Positions 1 to 7,955 of a stretch of 64,000 nt of DNA are shown here, piece after piece. The notes beneath the pieces are model-generated. The model searched no databases. It was not told the DNA's origin and saw nothing but the letters and a program-made list of their open reading frames with translations. Each line of letters starts with the position of its first letter. The first letter of the stretch is position 1. Position numbers and translations under genes: made by a program. The stretch lies in the NCBI RefSeq assembly GCF_036961565.1, contig NZ_JBAMDD010000008.1, forward strand, positions 170,126 to 234,125, given 5' to 3'. Origin of the DNA: Chitinimonas sp036961565 (lineage in GTDB: Bacteria > Pseudomonadota > Gammaproteobacteria > Burkholderiales > Chitinimonadaceae).

Positions 1-2
1 AT

Positions 3-1715
3 GCCGTCACCATCATCGGGCTCAGCCTGTCAGCCACCGTCAGTGTCATCAGCGGCTCGGATGCCACGCTGCAATGCGCCATCGCCCCTGCCGCCACCGG
101 CACCTTTCCGGCCTTCAGCACCTGTGCCCCAGGCACGCCGCTGTCGGTCAGCAATGGCGATCAGATCAAGGTGCAACTGACCAGTGCCACCACCGCCAAT
201 ACAGCCGTCAGCGGTGGTATCCGCATAGGGGGTGTCGATGCCAATTTCAGTGTGACCACCGCCCCCCTGGCGCCGGTACCCAGCGGCATCACAGTCGCCA
301 GCCTGACCAATCTGGCTGCGGCCTTTGCCACCCCCGACCCAGCCATCACCCTCAGCGCCAACGGCGTCGCCATCATCCCCAGCTCAGTCACCGGCCAGAT
401 TGCCGTCAAACCCAGCGTACCAGCCAACAGCGGCTTGCTGGTCAAGAACGGTGGCACCGCACAGTTCCTGTTCGGTGGCATCAGCGTCTCGGTCAAGCCG
501 GTCAACAGCGACGTACTGCTGGTCACCAAGTCCTACACCATCGACACCATACCCAGCAACCCACTGTTCGAGATCGCGACTGGCGAGGCTACCCTCAGCT
601 ACTCAGGCATACCGGCCGCCGTAGCCAGCGTGCAGCTGGGTCTGGGCAGCACCGCCAAGCAATTGCTGCTGACCTCAACCAGCACCAGCGCCCTCAACGT
701 CACCATACGCAAGAACCAGGATGGTACGGCCCTCCTGGCAGTCAGCAGCGGGCGCATGACGACAAGGCTCGCCTCTGGCGCATCCACCATCGCCACCTCC
801 GATGTCGCCAGCACAGTGTACAAAAACGAAGTGGCTACCATGAATGTGCTGGGCCAGTTCACCAACCTCCGCATCGGCTCCCTCACCGGAACCCAGACCG
901 GCATCGTGGGGGATGCCATGGCACTGTCGCTACCCGTCAACACCACCTCGCGCGGCAAGGTGCCCTATCTGGGGCAACCTTCAGAACGGGCCGACCCGAA
1001 CAAGAACCTGATGGTGGCACTGTTCGACTTCATTGGCTCGCGCACCACCATGAGCCAGAACATACAGGGCGGCTTCGGCCAACTCCCCCTGATACTGGAC
1101 AATGCCCCGCTCCATGTCATGCCCTATGGCGATGTGCTAGTCGACCCCAGCCGCCCCGATGGCATCACCCTGGCCGATGATGGGCATTTCGAGGTCAGCC
1201 GCAACGGTGTTTACGTCAAGGTAAGCCGCACCATCAGCAACCTGAGCCAGTTCTCCCAGGCCATACAGACAGCCTACAACGGCACCGTCGTGCTGACCGA
1301 GGACGCCTCGCTGGAAGTCAACAACGGCGGCCGCACCGTACTGATGAAACCCAACCTGGTCACAACGCCCAACGGCAGCACCTCGGTAGGGCTGGATCAG
1401 TTGCCCGACGGCGTACTGATCTTCCGTACACCCGGTGCCGACCAGCTGCTATTCCCACACTTTTTCAACCTGTCGCAACTGGCCGTCACCTTCAAGGATC
1501 TCGACCCAGCGATGACCCTGATCGACAACCTCAACGGCACCGTCACCGCCAAACTGGCGGGCACCAGCTATCTGCTGATTCCCTCCTACGAGGTACTTAG
1601 CCCCATAGGCGGCATCCCACCCGAGCACCGGAACGACCCCTGGTGGAATGGCCCTGATGGCTTGATCTACTTCAAGTACCCCACAGGCGGTGCACAGGGC
1701 TTCCGGATACAGTAA
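3..1715 (+). CDS. C-terminal part of a large exported protein of unknown function (5' end outside window)
   Basis: The reading frame is open from the first complete codon of the window to the TAA, so only the last 570 or so residues are present and the start lies upstream. The protein is rich in Ser, Thr, Val, Ala and Asn, has very few Lys or Cys, and reads as alternating short beta-strand-like stretches, as in secreted or surface beta-rich proteins. No catalytic motif or named domain was recognised. The ending, with several Trp, Tyr and Phe residues, looks like a folded C-terminal domain rather than an autotransporter barrel, because it lacks a clear terminal aromatic beta-signal series. Secretion is inferred from composition only. 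A strong hairpin follows the stop. Confidence 0.75.
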   Translation, partial: AVTIIGLSLSATVSVISGSDATLQCAIAPAATGTFPAFSTCAPGTPLSVSNGDQIKVQLTSATTANTAVSGGIRIGGVDANFSVTTAPLAPVPSGITVASLTNLAAAFATPDPAITLSANGVAIIPSSVTGQIAVKPSVPANSGLLVKNGGTAQFLFGGISVSVKPVNSDVLLVTKSYTIDTIPSNPLFEIATGEATLSYSGIPAAVASVQLGLGSTAKQLLLTSTSTSALNVTIRKNQDGTALLAVSSGRMTTRLASGASTIATSDVASTVYKNEVATMNVLGQFTNLRIGSLTGTQTGIVGDAMALSLPVNTTSRGKVPYLGQPSERADPNKNLMVALFDFIGSRTTMSQNIQGGFGQLPLILDNAPLHVMPYGDVLVDPSRPDGITLADDGHFEVSRNGVYVKVSRTISNLSQFSQAIQTAYNGTVVLTEDASLEVNNGGRTVLMKPNLVTTPNGSTSVGLDQLPDGVLIFRTPGADQLLFPHFFNLSQLAVTFKDLDPAMTLIDNLNGTVTAKLAGTSYLLIPSYEVLSPIGGIPPEHRNDPWWNGPDGLIYFKYPTGGAQGFRIQ

Positions 1716-1749
1716 GCCGGCAGACTAGGCACAGTCGCAGTACAAGAAA

Positions 1750-1770
1750 ACAGGGGGCAATGCCCCCTGT
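1750..1770. terminator. GC-rich hairpin between convergent genes
   Basis: A perfect 9-bp stem (ACAGGGGGC / GCCCCCTGT) with a 3-nt loop lies between the stop of the exported-protein gene and the end of yqhA. The 3' side is only mildly T-rich on either strand. It probably ends transcription from both directions. Confidence 0.6.
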
Positions 1771-1822
1771 ACTTTGTCTACCTTGCCGCGCCGTCAACAC
1801 AACTGCGAGCGATGTTGCATCG

Positions 1823-2350
1823 TCAGTGCTTACCCTGCATCAGCTTGTCGGTCCAGGCCATCACCAGCGCAGATAGCAGGAAGGTGCAGTGTATGATGAC
1901 CTGCCACATCACCCCCTGCTCCGAGACCGTGCTGGTCGGCGCACCCATATCAGAAGCACTGATAAAGGTCTTGAGCAGGTGTATCGACGAGATACTGATC
2001 AATGCCAGTGCCAGCTTGGTCTTGAGCACCCCGGCGTTTACATGGGACAGCCACTCGGGCCGGTCTTCATGCGACACGAGACCATCAATCTTGGATACAA
2101 AAGTCTCGTAGCCACCGATCACCACCATGATCAGCAGGTTGGCGATCATCACCACATCGATCAGGCCCAGCACGATCAGCATGATCTGGGTTTCGGTCAT
2201 GGTGGGCGCATCGGCCACCAGATGGATCAGTTCACGGACGAACTTGTAGACATAAACGCCCTGCGCCACGATCAGGCCCAGATAAAGCGGCGCCTGCAAC
2301 CAGCGGCTGGCGAAGATGAAAGACTCCATGCGGGAGACAAGCGGTTTCAT
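1823..2350 (-). CDS. yqhA: YqhA/UPF0114 family inner-membrane protein
   Basis: This 175-residue protein matches the UPF0114 (TIGR00645, E. coli YqhA) family in length and layout. It begins with an amphipathic N-terminus containing a SRW-type element, then has about four hydrophobic helices with a conserved helix near residues 60-90. Its molecular function is unknown. The ATG at 2350 was chosen because AAGGAAG sits 3 nt upstream of it and family similarity begins there. The frame is nevertheless open upstream for another 104 codons, into the Sel1-like gene, because that gene's stop has been lost. Translation as a 279-residue fusion is therefore possible as well as independent initiation. Confidence 0.85.
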   Translation of the reverse strand: MKPLVSRMESFIFASRWLQAPLYLGLIVAQGVYVYKFVRELIHLVADAPTMTETQIMLIVLGLIDVVMIANLLIMVVIGGYETFVSKIDGLVSHEDRPEWLSHVNAGVLKTKLALALISISSIHLLKTFISASDMGAPTSTVSEQGVMWQVIIHCTFLLSALVMAWTDKLMQGKH

Positions 2351-2430
2351 GGTCTTCCTTGTGATATCAACAACGGGATGCGTAAGTATCCATATGTAGC
2401 GGGGGATGGCAAGCCTGGGGCAGACAAGGC

Positions 2431-2662
2431 TTAGCCCGGATCGGCGGCCTTGATCGGCGGCCTTGAGCGCCAGATTGATGCGGCGAACTCCCAAGCGACC
2501 TTCATCGCTGCCAAGCCGGGCGGCCTGCTGGTACAACGCCTTGGCGGCGGCAAGATCCTGAGCTACGCCCAGGCCCGACTCGTACAGCATGCCGAGGTAG
2601 TAGGTACCGTCGGGGTGCTGGGCATCGTTGGCCTGGGTGAGCAGCCGCAGGGCTTCACCCAT
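2431..2662 (-). CDS. Small Sel1-like repeat protein whose stop codon was lost by a 13-bp duplication
   Basis: The residues after the start form one Sel1/TPR-like helical repeat (GTYYLGMLYESGLGVAQDL followed by an AAxLYQQAA-type helix), a fold used for protein-protein contacts. The ATG directly follows the TGA of the upstream Cys-cluster gene, so the two are translationally coupled. At 2441-2466 a 13-bp unit is perfectly duplicated. Removing one copy restores a TAA at 2431-2433 and a 72-residue product. As read, the frame continues without a stop through 2350 into yqhA. The end given here is the inferred ancestral stop. Whether this is a real mutation or a sequence error cannot be told from one sequence. 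Confidence 0.6.
2440..2466. repeat. 13-bp perfect tandem duplication
   Basis: The unit TCGGCGGCCTTGA occurs twice in a row (2441-2453 and 2454-2466), and the preceding A extends the match. Its length is not a multiple of three, so it changes the reading frame of the Sel1-like gene on the minus strand. Confidence 0.9.
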
Positions 2663-3016
2663 TCATACCAGCACGTGCCGCGTTTCCTTGAAGAACAGGA
2701 AAATCTCCTGCGCCACCGCCGGGTCTATCGGCGCTGCAGGTTTGCAGCCATTCGGGCAGGCCAATCTAGGTGTAGTGCCAAACAAGCGACAGACCAGGGG
2801 CCGTTCGTGATAGACAGTACAGCCGTTTTCACCCAGGTGCGGACAGCGCAAATCCTCCAGCGCAGCCTCACGGGCCTGCCGGCTCTTGCGGGGAAGACGG
2901 GCCATCTCCTCGGTCGAGACCAATACGGGGCCACAGCAATCATGGCAGCTGGGCTTGCAGGCGAACTCAGGAATCTGCGACCGGAAGGATCGGATTTTGT
3001 CGGCGTTGGGTGTCAT
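2663..3016 (-). CDS. YkgJ family cysteine cluster protein
   Basis: The 117-residue product has the Cys pattern of the YkgJ/UPF0153 zinc- or iron-binding family: CxxxCHDCC near the N-terminus, then CPHL..NGCTVY, RPLVCRLFG and a CPNGC motif. The biochemical role of the family is unresolved; metal binding is inferred from the cysteines. Start at 3016 chosen because the family's N-terminal segment begins there; an upstream start at 3103 would add 29 unsupported residues. No strong ribosome binding site precedes either start. The TGA abuts the ATG of the Sel1-like gene, indicating one operon with it and probably yqhA. Confidence 0.8.
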   Translation of the reverse strand: MTPNADKIRSFRSQIPEFACKPSCHDCCGPVLVSTEEMARLPRKSRQAREAALEDLRCPHLGENGCTVYHERPLVCRLFGTTPRLACPNGCKPAAPIDPAVAQEIFLFFKETRHVLV

Positions 3017-3438
3017 GAGGTTCACACAATCGCATATATCGGAGTGATCAGCATCCAGACTTTGATCCAGCGCAATACAGATGTAAAGTGACCTGCTAGA
3101 CATCTGGGCCCTAACGCTTCGCGCCTTGCACCTTGTCCTTCAGCCGGTAAGGTTGTGAACGAAAGGTTCGAGACTTTATACCGGATTGACATTATGCTTC
3201 GTTGCAGCATCCATAAATGCGCCCAAATTGTGCGCACCACCAATGCCTTTGCTCTGAGAAAAGCCATCCAATCTTGTAACATGCGTTGCGATGTCTGGTT
3301 CAAATGCAATCCCATCCGCATACCTAAACACTTTGTTTGGATAACATAAATTAGCCCCGCACCAGCAAGGCTGATTTTACCAATACATTTATCTGTAGTT
3401 GAAGACTGTCCAGAAATGCCCGTTAGGGCAGGTCACAG
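3017..3438. other. Intergenic stretch with a MITE-like remnant and AT-rich sequence
   Basis: No convincing gene was found in these 422 bases; the short ORFs lack a ribosome binding site and protein-like composition. Positions 3121-3178 resemble the right end of the MITE at 18332-18383: both share GCGCCTTG, CCTTCA, an AAGGTTG-GAACGA block and GACTTT. A decayed relative of that element therefore probably sits here, at the border of the prophage patch. The remainder is AT-rich compared with the chromosome around it. Confidence 0.5.
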
Positions 3439-3897
3439 CTACCGTGGAAATTCGGGATTAATAAATGCCATTCCCGTGCAAAGGACTGCACCACCTGTCA
3501 CCTCTAGGGCAACTAGGGTTTGCAATATGTACTTTTTCGACAAAGCCGGGATTTCATCTAGAAACATATAGCCCATAAACTCCGCCGGCAATTCATTAAG
3601 AAGCAGCTTGGATATTAATTCAGTTTGCTCGACCAGCATTTTCTCAAGGCTTAGATAGCCTGTTTCTTTTATAAGCAAAGCCCATCCCTCTAACTCTTCC
3701 AAATAACCTTCATCTTCAGATTCTCTGTCAACAAACTCCTGATAGTATCCTCCAAAATAGGTTGCCACTTCTTCCACGCTGATTCTCAATGAGTACGGGA
3801 TTGCATACTCACCAGCCAACGGACGCCCAAACCCATGAGCATCCACGCCAACCAATGAGCAATCAATCACTTCATTGTCAATCTTACAGATTCTCAT
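3439..3897 (-). CDS. Putative immunity protein for the adjacent nucleotidyltransferase-like toxin
   Basis: The 152-residue acidic protein has no recognised domain. Its N-terminal half is rich in Glu and aromatic residues (FGGYYQEFVDRESEDEGY), and the C-terminal third is hydrophobic, with a possible membrane-associated helix around residues 120-145. It lies 10 bp downstream of the toxin candidate on the same strand. Together with the acidic charge and AT-rich DNA, that position suggests a cognate immunity protein. This assignment rests on context only. Confidence 0.55.
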   Translation of the reverse strand: MRICKIDNEVIDCSLVGVDAHGFGRPLAGEYAIPYSLRISVEEVATYFGGYYQEFVDRESEDEGYLEELEGWALLIKETGYLSLEKMLVEQTELISKLLLNELPAEFMGYMFLDEIPALSKKYILQTLVALEVTGGAVLCTGMAFINPEFPR

Positions 3898-3907
3898 TTC
3901 TTAGCCC

Positions 3908-4528
3908 TTAGTTTATACCGGGAGGAACGATGGTAATCGTTCCATTTGGGTGGACAGAAATATAGCCGGAAGGCCCGAATGGTTGGCCCGCCCGCTCCGG
4001 TGGGAATGGCCCACGAATACCTGAGCGCTGGAAAAATTCCTGCGGACTAACTATTGGTCCACTGGGCGGATTATTACCAGAGAATATCCTGATACCTCTT
4101 TCGGACTTCAACGCACCAGCAGAATCGAAAGCATCAAGAATGTTGTCTATCTGATGATTTTTCATTTTGGCCGCAAAGCCGATATCAAGATCGCTATCAG
4201 GACGGAAAGCCCCTTCCCCGAAGAAAGAACGCACTCGGCTTCCTCCGATAACAACCTCCACAGGTTTATTAGGATTAAAAGCACTTTGCAACAGTGCCTT
4301 AGCCTGCGCCACGTCAAGACCAGGCACCATCTGAGTGATGTGCCCAACTTGCTCGTCTAAACCAGCGGTAGTGATAACAGTGCGCTCCATGATCCGAGTC
4401 GCACTGTTTGGAACGTTAATCTGCCCAATTCTCAGGACTCCGGTCGCAGCCTGCCTGCGCAGTACAGACAAACCAATCCCGAAAACCGACGCAACACCCG
4501 CGGTAGCAACTTTCGGTAATGATGCCAT
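3908..4528 (-). CDS. Nucleotidyltransferase-fold protein, candidate polymorphic toxin
   Basis: The 206-residue product starts with a hydrophobic segment (residues 8-24). It contains a nucleotidyltransferase active-site signature: GGS at 95-97, followed by SDLDIG with Asp113 and Asp115. In this superfamily the GS motif holds the nucleotide and the DxD binds metal. A third acidic residue and a folded tail with many Gly and Pro follow. Such domains occur as C-terminal toxin tips in bacterial conflict systems, and also in minimal NTase antitoxins such as MntA, so toxin polarity is not proven. It starts 21 nt after the stop of the fused TerL gene and is followed by a small acidic gene. An AAGG sits immediately before the ATG. 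Confidence 0.6.
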   Translation of the reverse strand: MASLPKVATAGVASVFGIGLSVLRRQAATGVLRIGQINVPNSATRIMERTVITTAGLDEQVGHITQMVPGLDVAQAKALLQSAFNPNKPVEVVIGGSRVRSFFGEGAFRPDSDLDIGFAAKMKNHQIDNILDAFDSAGALKSERGIRIFSGNNPPSGPIVSPQEFFQRSGIRGPFPPERAGQPFGPSGYISVHPNGTITIVPPGIN

Positions 4529-4548
4529 GTCCTTCGTCGTACTTCCAC

Positions 4549-5832
4549 CTACCGTGCACCAGGACCAGTTGCCACGGGGAGAATCTCTTCCGGCCCAGTT
4601 ACCAGCACAGAGTCCTCAAACTTAGCTTGGTCAGCTTTCCAACCGATGTTGCCATACCAGCCACGCATCGCCTCCGCCGCCGCAATCTGGTCGGTAAGCT
4701 GAACCACCAGTTGTGCTTGTTGATTCTGGCTCAGGCTGCGCATTTGCTTACGCAAATCCTTGAAGGCATTGGCACGCCCAACTAATCCATCTTGAATGAT
4801 ACTGGCATTGGTCAACTCAGCAGCAGCAATAAAGCTTTCAGCCACCCTATCTACCTGCTGTTGCTCAACAGCAGAAATTGGTGTGATCGAGACACTCCCA
4901 TCCCAAGGTTCAGTACTAGTCCCTGATGAGTACCCCCCCCAAGCCGCGGCACGCTGCATGCTTTCCACTAGCGACTGCATGGCAGCATAACGCGCATTAG
5001 GGAGAGCGGAGGACAGGCCTGCAAGGTCTATCATGACGCCGCGTGGTACTTGTCTGTTCGGATAGGCAGCCCTATTCGCATTGCGCAGAATTCTCGCCTC
5101 ACGACAATCAATCCAGTGCGTCGCCAATGCATTCCCGGTACGGGCACCGGGGAAGGTGATGGGGGAGGCAGCCTGCGACTGATAGTGGTGTTCTAGACTG
5201 CTAGCATCTACGGGAGGCGACCCAGTGAGGGCGGCGGCCGAATTCCGCAGGCTACGCTGTGCCTCCCGACTTGGTCCGGTTTTCTGAGCTAGGCTATTTC
5301 CACCCTCATTACCAAATCTAGCCCCATTTGACGGCAATATGCCCCCCTTCGAAACAGCAACGCCACCTTGCGGTGGCGCGTTGCGTGGCTCGTTAACAGG
5401 GCTTTTACCTGTTGGCTTCGCTCGTTGACGAGCTTCCGCAAGGATTCGATATCTGGCTGCGTCAGCCGACTTATAGTTCGTGAGGTAACGCGCTTCACTG
5501 GCAGTATGGTTGTCACGAGTCGACTCCCCCGTTTCGGACGCAGCCCATGCCAGGATAGGCCTGTCCCAGCGCCGCCCCTGCCACCAATCCGGATACATGC
5601 CCGTCAAATGGAAAGCCAGCTCAGCGCCACAGCAGAACGTCTTGCCATTCTGGTTGCCAGCGCGCAGCAAACGCTCCCGATACACGCCACCGGCAGCATG
5701 AAATTGCTGCTGCTTCTGATAAGGCCGGTACACCCGCAGGCGGTTCTCCCGCAACCGCCGCCCCCTTTCGTCCAGCAAGCGCAGCAACTGGCGCCGCTTA
5801 TCCGTCGCTGCTGAGCATGGCAATCCTTGCAT
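4549..5832 (-). CDS. Chimera: truncated phage terminase large subunit fused to an unknown C-terminal region
   Basis: Roughly the first 108 residues match the start of a phage terminase large subunit: RVYRPYQKQQQFHAAG, the Walker-A-like AGNQNGKT, then a WAASETGESTRD segment. Beyond residue 108 (near nt 5508) the family sequence stops. About 320 residues of Ser, Ala and Gln-rich sequence of no recognised family continue in the same frame. The DEAD-like Walker B and the nuclease domain of terminase are missing, so it cannot package DNA. The fusion leads straight into the NTase-like toxin gene. The start lies inside terS (ATG at 5832; another at 5844). The unknown part may be the delivery portion of a polymorphic toxin, but this is inference. 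Confidence 0.65.
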   Translation of the reverse strand: MQGLPCSAATDKRRQLLRLLDERGRRLRENRLRVYRPYQKQQQFHAAGGVYRERLLRAGNQNGKTFCCGAELAFHLTGMYPDWWQGRRWDRPILAWAASETGESTRDNHTASEARYLTNYKSADAARYRILAEARQRAKPTGKSPVNEPRNAPPQGGVAVSKGGILPSNGARFGNEGGNSLAQKTGPSREAQRSLRNSAAALTGSPPVDASSLEHHYQSQAASPITFPGARTGNALATHWIDCREARILRNANRAAYPNRQVPRGVMIDLAGLSSALPNARYAAMQSLVESMQRAAAWGGYSSGTSTEPWDGSVSITPISAVEQQQVDRVAESFIAAAELTNASIIQDGLVGRANAFKDLRKQMRSLSQNQQAQLVVQLTDQIAAAEAMRGWYGNIGWKADQAKFEDSVLVTGPEEILPVATGPGAR

Positions 5833-6337
5833 CGAGTTCAGCATCCGTCAGCTCTTCCAGTTCATGTTTCACCGTCTGCTTGTCGTTGAACAAGCCCAGA
5901 TGGCGAGCGAGGCTATCCAGTGCAGCCTTCTTATCCAGCAGCTTGACCTTCCTGATCGTCGCCCCCTCACCCGCAGCCAGCTCTGCCACATCCATGGCCG
6001 TCAGCACCGCCGCCGAATCCGCATCCAGTTCCAGCACGGTTTTCAAGCGCCCATCGGGATGAAACAAACGCCTCGGATCAAAAAATGCAATGCGCGCATA
6101 TTCGTTCAACACCCTGTCCTGGCTGATCTCCGTACGCTGCTGGCGGGCCGCCATACGCTCCGCTACCGCCTCCGCCACCGCAGCGACCTTCAGCAAACGA
6201 CGTGCCCCGTTAGCCGCCGTAGCCCCATTGCTCGCGGCAAAACCAGCACGTAGATACGCCGCCGCACCATTCAAATCCACCAGATACTCGTCCACAAACC
6301 GTTGTCGCCTGAGCGACAGTTGTTGGGAGCTCACCAT
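5798..6337 (-). CDS. Phage terminase small subunit (TerS)
   Basis: This 179-residue protein has the Terminase_2 layout: an N-terminal helix-turn-helix region beginning QLSLRRQRFVDEYL, a conserved AYLRAG element, then a DPRRLF motif and a C-terminal acidic helix. TerS recognises phage pac/cos DNA and feeds it to TerL. ATG at 6337 chosen; an in-frame GTG lies two codons upstream at 6343. The gene overlaps the end of the preceding lysis-type gene by 7 bp and overlaps the TerL start by about 35 bp, the tight spacing of an intact phage operon. It is apparently full length although its partner is truncated. Confidence 0.85.
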   Translation of the reverse strand: MVSSQQLSLRRQRFVDEYLVDLNGAAAYLRAGFAASNGATAANGARRLLKVAAVAEAVAERMAARQQRTEISQDRVLNEYARIAFFDPRRLFHPDGRLKTVLELDADSAAVLTAMDVAELAAGEGATIRKVKLLDKKAALDSLARHLGLFNDKQTVKHELEELTDAELDARIAMLSSDG

Positions 6338-6924
6338 GTCCACCCCGCCCGCAGGCGTGGGTCCAGTCGCGAATCCTGCGCCAGCAGCTCCCCCCCCAGG
6401 CGTAAGCGGCCTATATCCCGCTCCAGCCAGATACCCGCCACACGCTGTCGTGGTGACCAGCTCAGGCCCGCAGCCCAGGTATTGGGTGGCGCCGACAAGC
6501 GCATCGGCGTCAGCGGCATATCCAAGCCAGTGAGCACCTCGCCATCGGGTGAACTCGCCACCACGCGCTGCCCCCCTTCCGCATCCCGCACCAGGCTCAC
6601 ATCAACCTGTACCGGGTCACACAGGCAATCCAACGCAAACGCCGATTCCGTCGGTTGGGTCTGCGGCTGCACATGCAGCTGTATACGGCGCTCCTCCACA
6701 CTCTCCGCAGGCAAGGCATGCACAGGCTTGCCTGCCTTGGCCATGGGCCGTCTCTCCACTACCAGCGCACCGTCAGCCTGGCGCACAGCCGGCGCAGGCG
6801 TCATCGCCTCGCGCCGCTCAGCCTCACCAAACAGCCAATAACCGATCAGTAGACCTACCCCCACCAGGGCCGTCAGCAGCACCAGCACGCCCCCTACCTT
6901 CAAATATGCCCAGGCCTGATTCAT
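6331..6924 (-). CDS. Membrane-anchored phage lysis-cassette protein (spanin-like position)
   Basis: The 197-residue product has a single strong transmembrane helix (about residues 8-30, with LVLLTALVGVGLLIGYWL), then a charged and Pro-rich segment. It ends with a beta-rich periplasmic domain containing two cysteines (LDCLCDP) and a Trp-rich end. Its place, directly after the endolysin, is where Rz-type spanins lie. However, the long coiled coil of Rz is not evident, so spanin function is only suggested. The ATG at 6924 overlaps the endolysin TGA by one base (TGATG), showing translational coupling. Confidence 0.65.
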   Translation of the reverse strand: MNQAWAYLKVGGVLVLLTALVGVGLLIGYWLFGEAERREAMTPAPAVRQADGALVVERRPMAKAGKPVHALPAESVEERRIQLHVQPQTQPTESAFALDCLCDPVQVDVSLVRDAEGGQRVVASSPDGEVLTGLDMPLTPMRLSAPPNTWAAGLSWSPRQRVAGIWLERDIGRLRLGGELLAQDSRLDPRLRAGWTW

Positions 6925-7400
6925 CACAGCACAGCCCTCCCCTCGCATACCGCCCGCTCATGCGCCCTGCGCCTGACTAACCCTGGCCACTGCCGACCAC
7001 CCGCATAAGTCCAACGGCTCAGCTCCGCACAGGCCCCCATCAAATCCCCCGCCTTCGCCTTGCGTGCCAACGTAGATCGACAAAGCTGGCGCCCGCCCAC
7101 ATTGAAGGCAAACGAAGTCAGCGCCGCCTGCATCCCCACCGGCAACGCCACCGGTATGCAGCGCGCCACATCCGCCATGGCAACACGTGTTCCCGCCACC
7201 AGCATGCCGGCACATTCTTCAGCGCTATACGTCCTGCCCATCCGTACGGCAGCACCTGTTTGCCCAAAACAGGCGGTAGGCACCTCAACCGGGTCCAGAT
7301 AAGCCTGACGTACCTCCCCCTCATGCGGGGCAATCAGCAAGGCGGCCAGCAGCAAGCTCCCGGCCGCTCCCGCAGCAATCAAACGCCCCCGCAAGCTCAT
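6924..7400 (-). CDS. Phage SAR endolysin, GH24 lysozyme (R21/RrrD type)
   Basis: The 158-residue enzyme cleaves the glycan strands of peptidoglycan at the end of the lytic cycle. Residues 6-25 form a weakly hydrophobic Gly/Ala-rich signal-anchor-release helix. It is followed by the GH24 catalytic triad in exact family spacing: Glu27, eight residues, Asp36, five residues, Thr42. Two later cysteines (CIPVAL and QLCRST) may take part in disulfide control of activity after release from the membrane. The start at 7400 is fixed by GGAGG 5-6 nt upstream. The ATG overlaps the holin stop (ATGA). Confidence 0.9.
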   Translation of the reverse strand: MSLRGRLIAAGAAGSLLLAALLIAPHEGEVRQAYLDPVEVPTACFGQTGAAVRMGRTYSAEECAGMLVAGTRVAMADVARCIPVALPVGMQAALTSFAFNVGGRQLCRSTLARKAKAGDLMGACAELSRWTYAGGRQWPGLVRRRAHERAVCEGRAVL

Positions 7401-7615
7401 ATCCGCCTCCGCAGCCAACGGCCTATCCGGCGCAAGCAATTACCGCCACCAAACTTGTCACGCCACAGCACCAGCAACTGCATCACCGTGTAAAGCAAAG
7501 TCACCAACAACACCAAGTCAGACAGCTGCAAGCCTGCCAATGTCATCGCACCAACCGACACCGGCGGTGCCGCCTTGATCGCCTCCAGCCCCACATCGTA
7601 TGTTCGTTGATCCAT
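7397..7615 (-). CDS. Phage holin-like small membrane protein
   Basis: The 72-residue protein has one clear hydrophobic helix near residues 30-52 and a highly basic C-terminus (LRRIGRWLRRRI), the usual build of small holins or pinholins. The gene immediately precedes, and overlaps by 4 bp, a SAR endolysin gene; pinholins typically accompany such endolysins. A GGAGGGTGATGAGGG run precedes the ATG. It is the first gene of the minus-strand phage operon. Confidence 0.8.
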   Translation of the reverse strand: MDQRTYDVGLEAIKAAPPVSVGAMTLAGLQLSDLVLLVTLLYTVMQLLVLWRDKFGGGNCLRRIGRWLRRRI

Positions 7616-7641
7616 CCCTCATCACCCTCCAGAAACGCAAA

Positions 7642-7675
7642 CGCCCAATCCGGCTGGCATCAACCGGATTGGGCG
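7642..7675. terminator. 12-bp perfect hairpin upstream of the holin gene
   Basis: The stem CGCCCAATCCGG / CCGGATTGGGCG encloses a 10-nt loop. It lies just before the phage lysis operon and next to a second, T-flanked hairpin. It may insulate the operon or fold in its leader RNA. Confidence 0.6.
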
Positions 7676-7684
7676 CAGAAACGA

Positions 7685-7711
7685 AAAAACCCGGCGCAAG
7701 GCCGGGTTTTT
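7685..7711. terminator. Bidirectional rho-independent terminator
   Basis: The stem AAAAACCCGGC / GCCGGGTTTTT with a 5-nt loop has an A run on one side and a T run on the other, so it can act in both directions. It separates the phage operon from the DNA upstream of the binding-protein gene. Confidence 0.8.
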
Positions 7712-7955
7712 GTCGCACTTATTGAAAGTAACAGAACAATGATCTCACACTTCATGCGGCAACGCAAGTCCCGAGTAAGCTGTTCAAGGTATTTCCGTCG
7801 CGTGCAATAACTGCACCCATACGTAACAACCACTTACCGCGACAGCCCTCCTCACTGCATCATAATCCGGTACGATTTTGGTCTGGCTCACCACCGCCGC
7901 AGCCCGCTTTCCGCGCATCCCCAGCAAAGCGCCAGGGCCCAGCTACACTGGTCTG

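Noticed and set aside
3022..3321. 99-codon minus-strand frame upstream of the YkgJ-type gene
   Set aside because: No ribosome binding site, overlaps the MITE-like remnant and the 5' end of the better supported gene.
4549..5832. Functional terminase large subunit
   Set aside because: Only the N-terminal part with the Walker A region remains; Walker B and nuclease motifs are absent.
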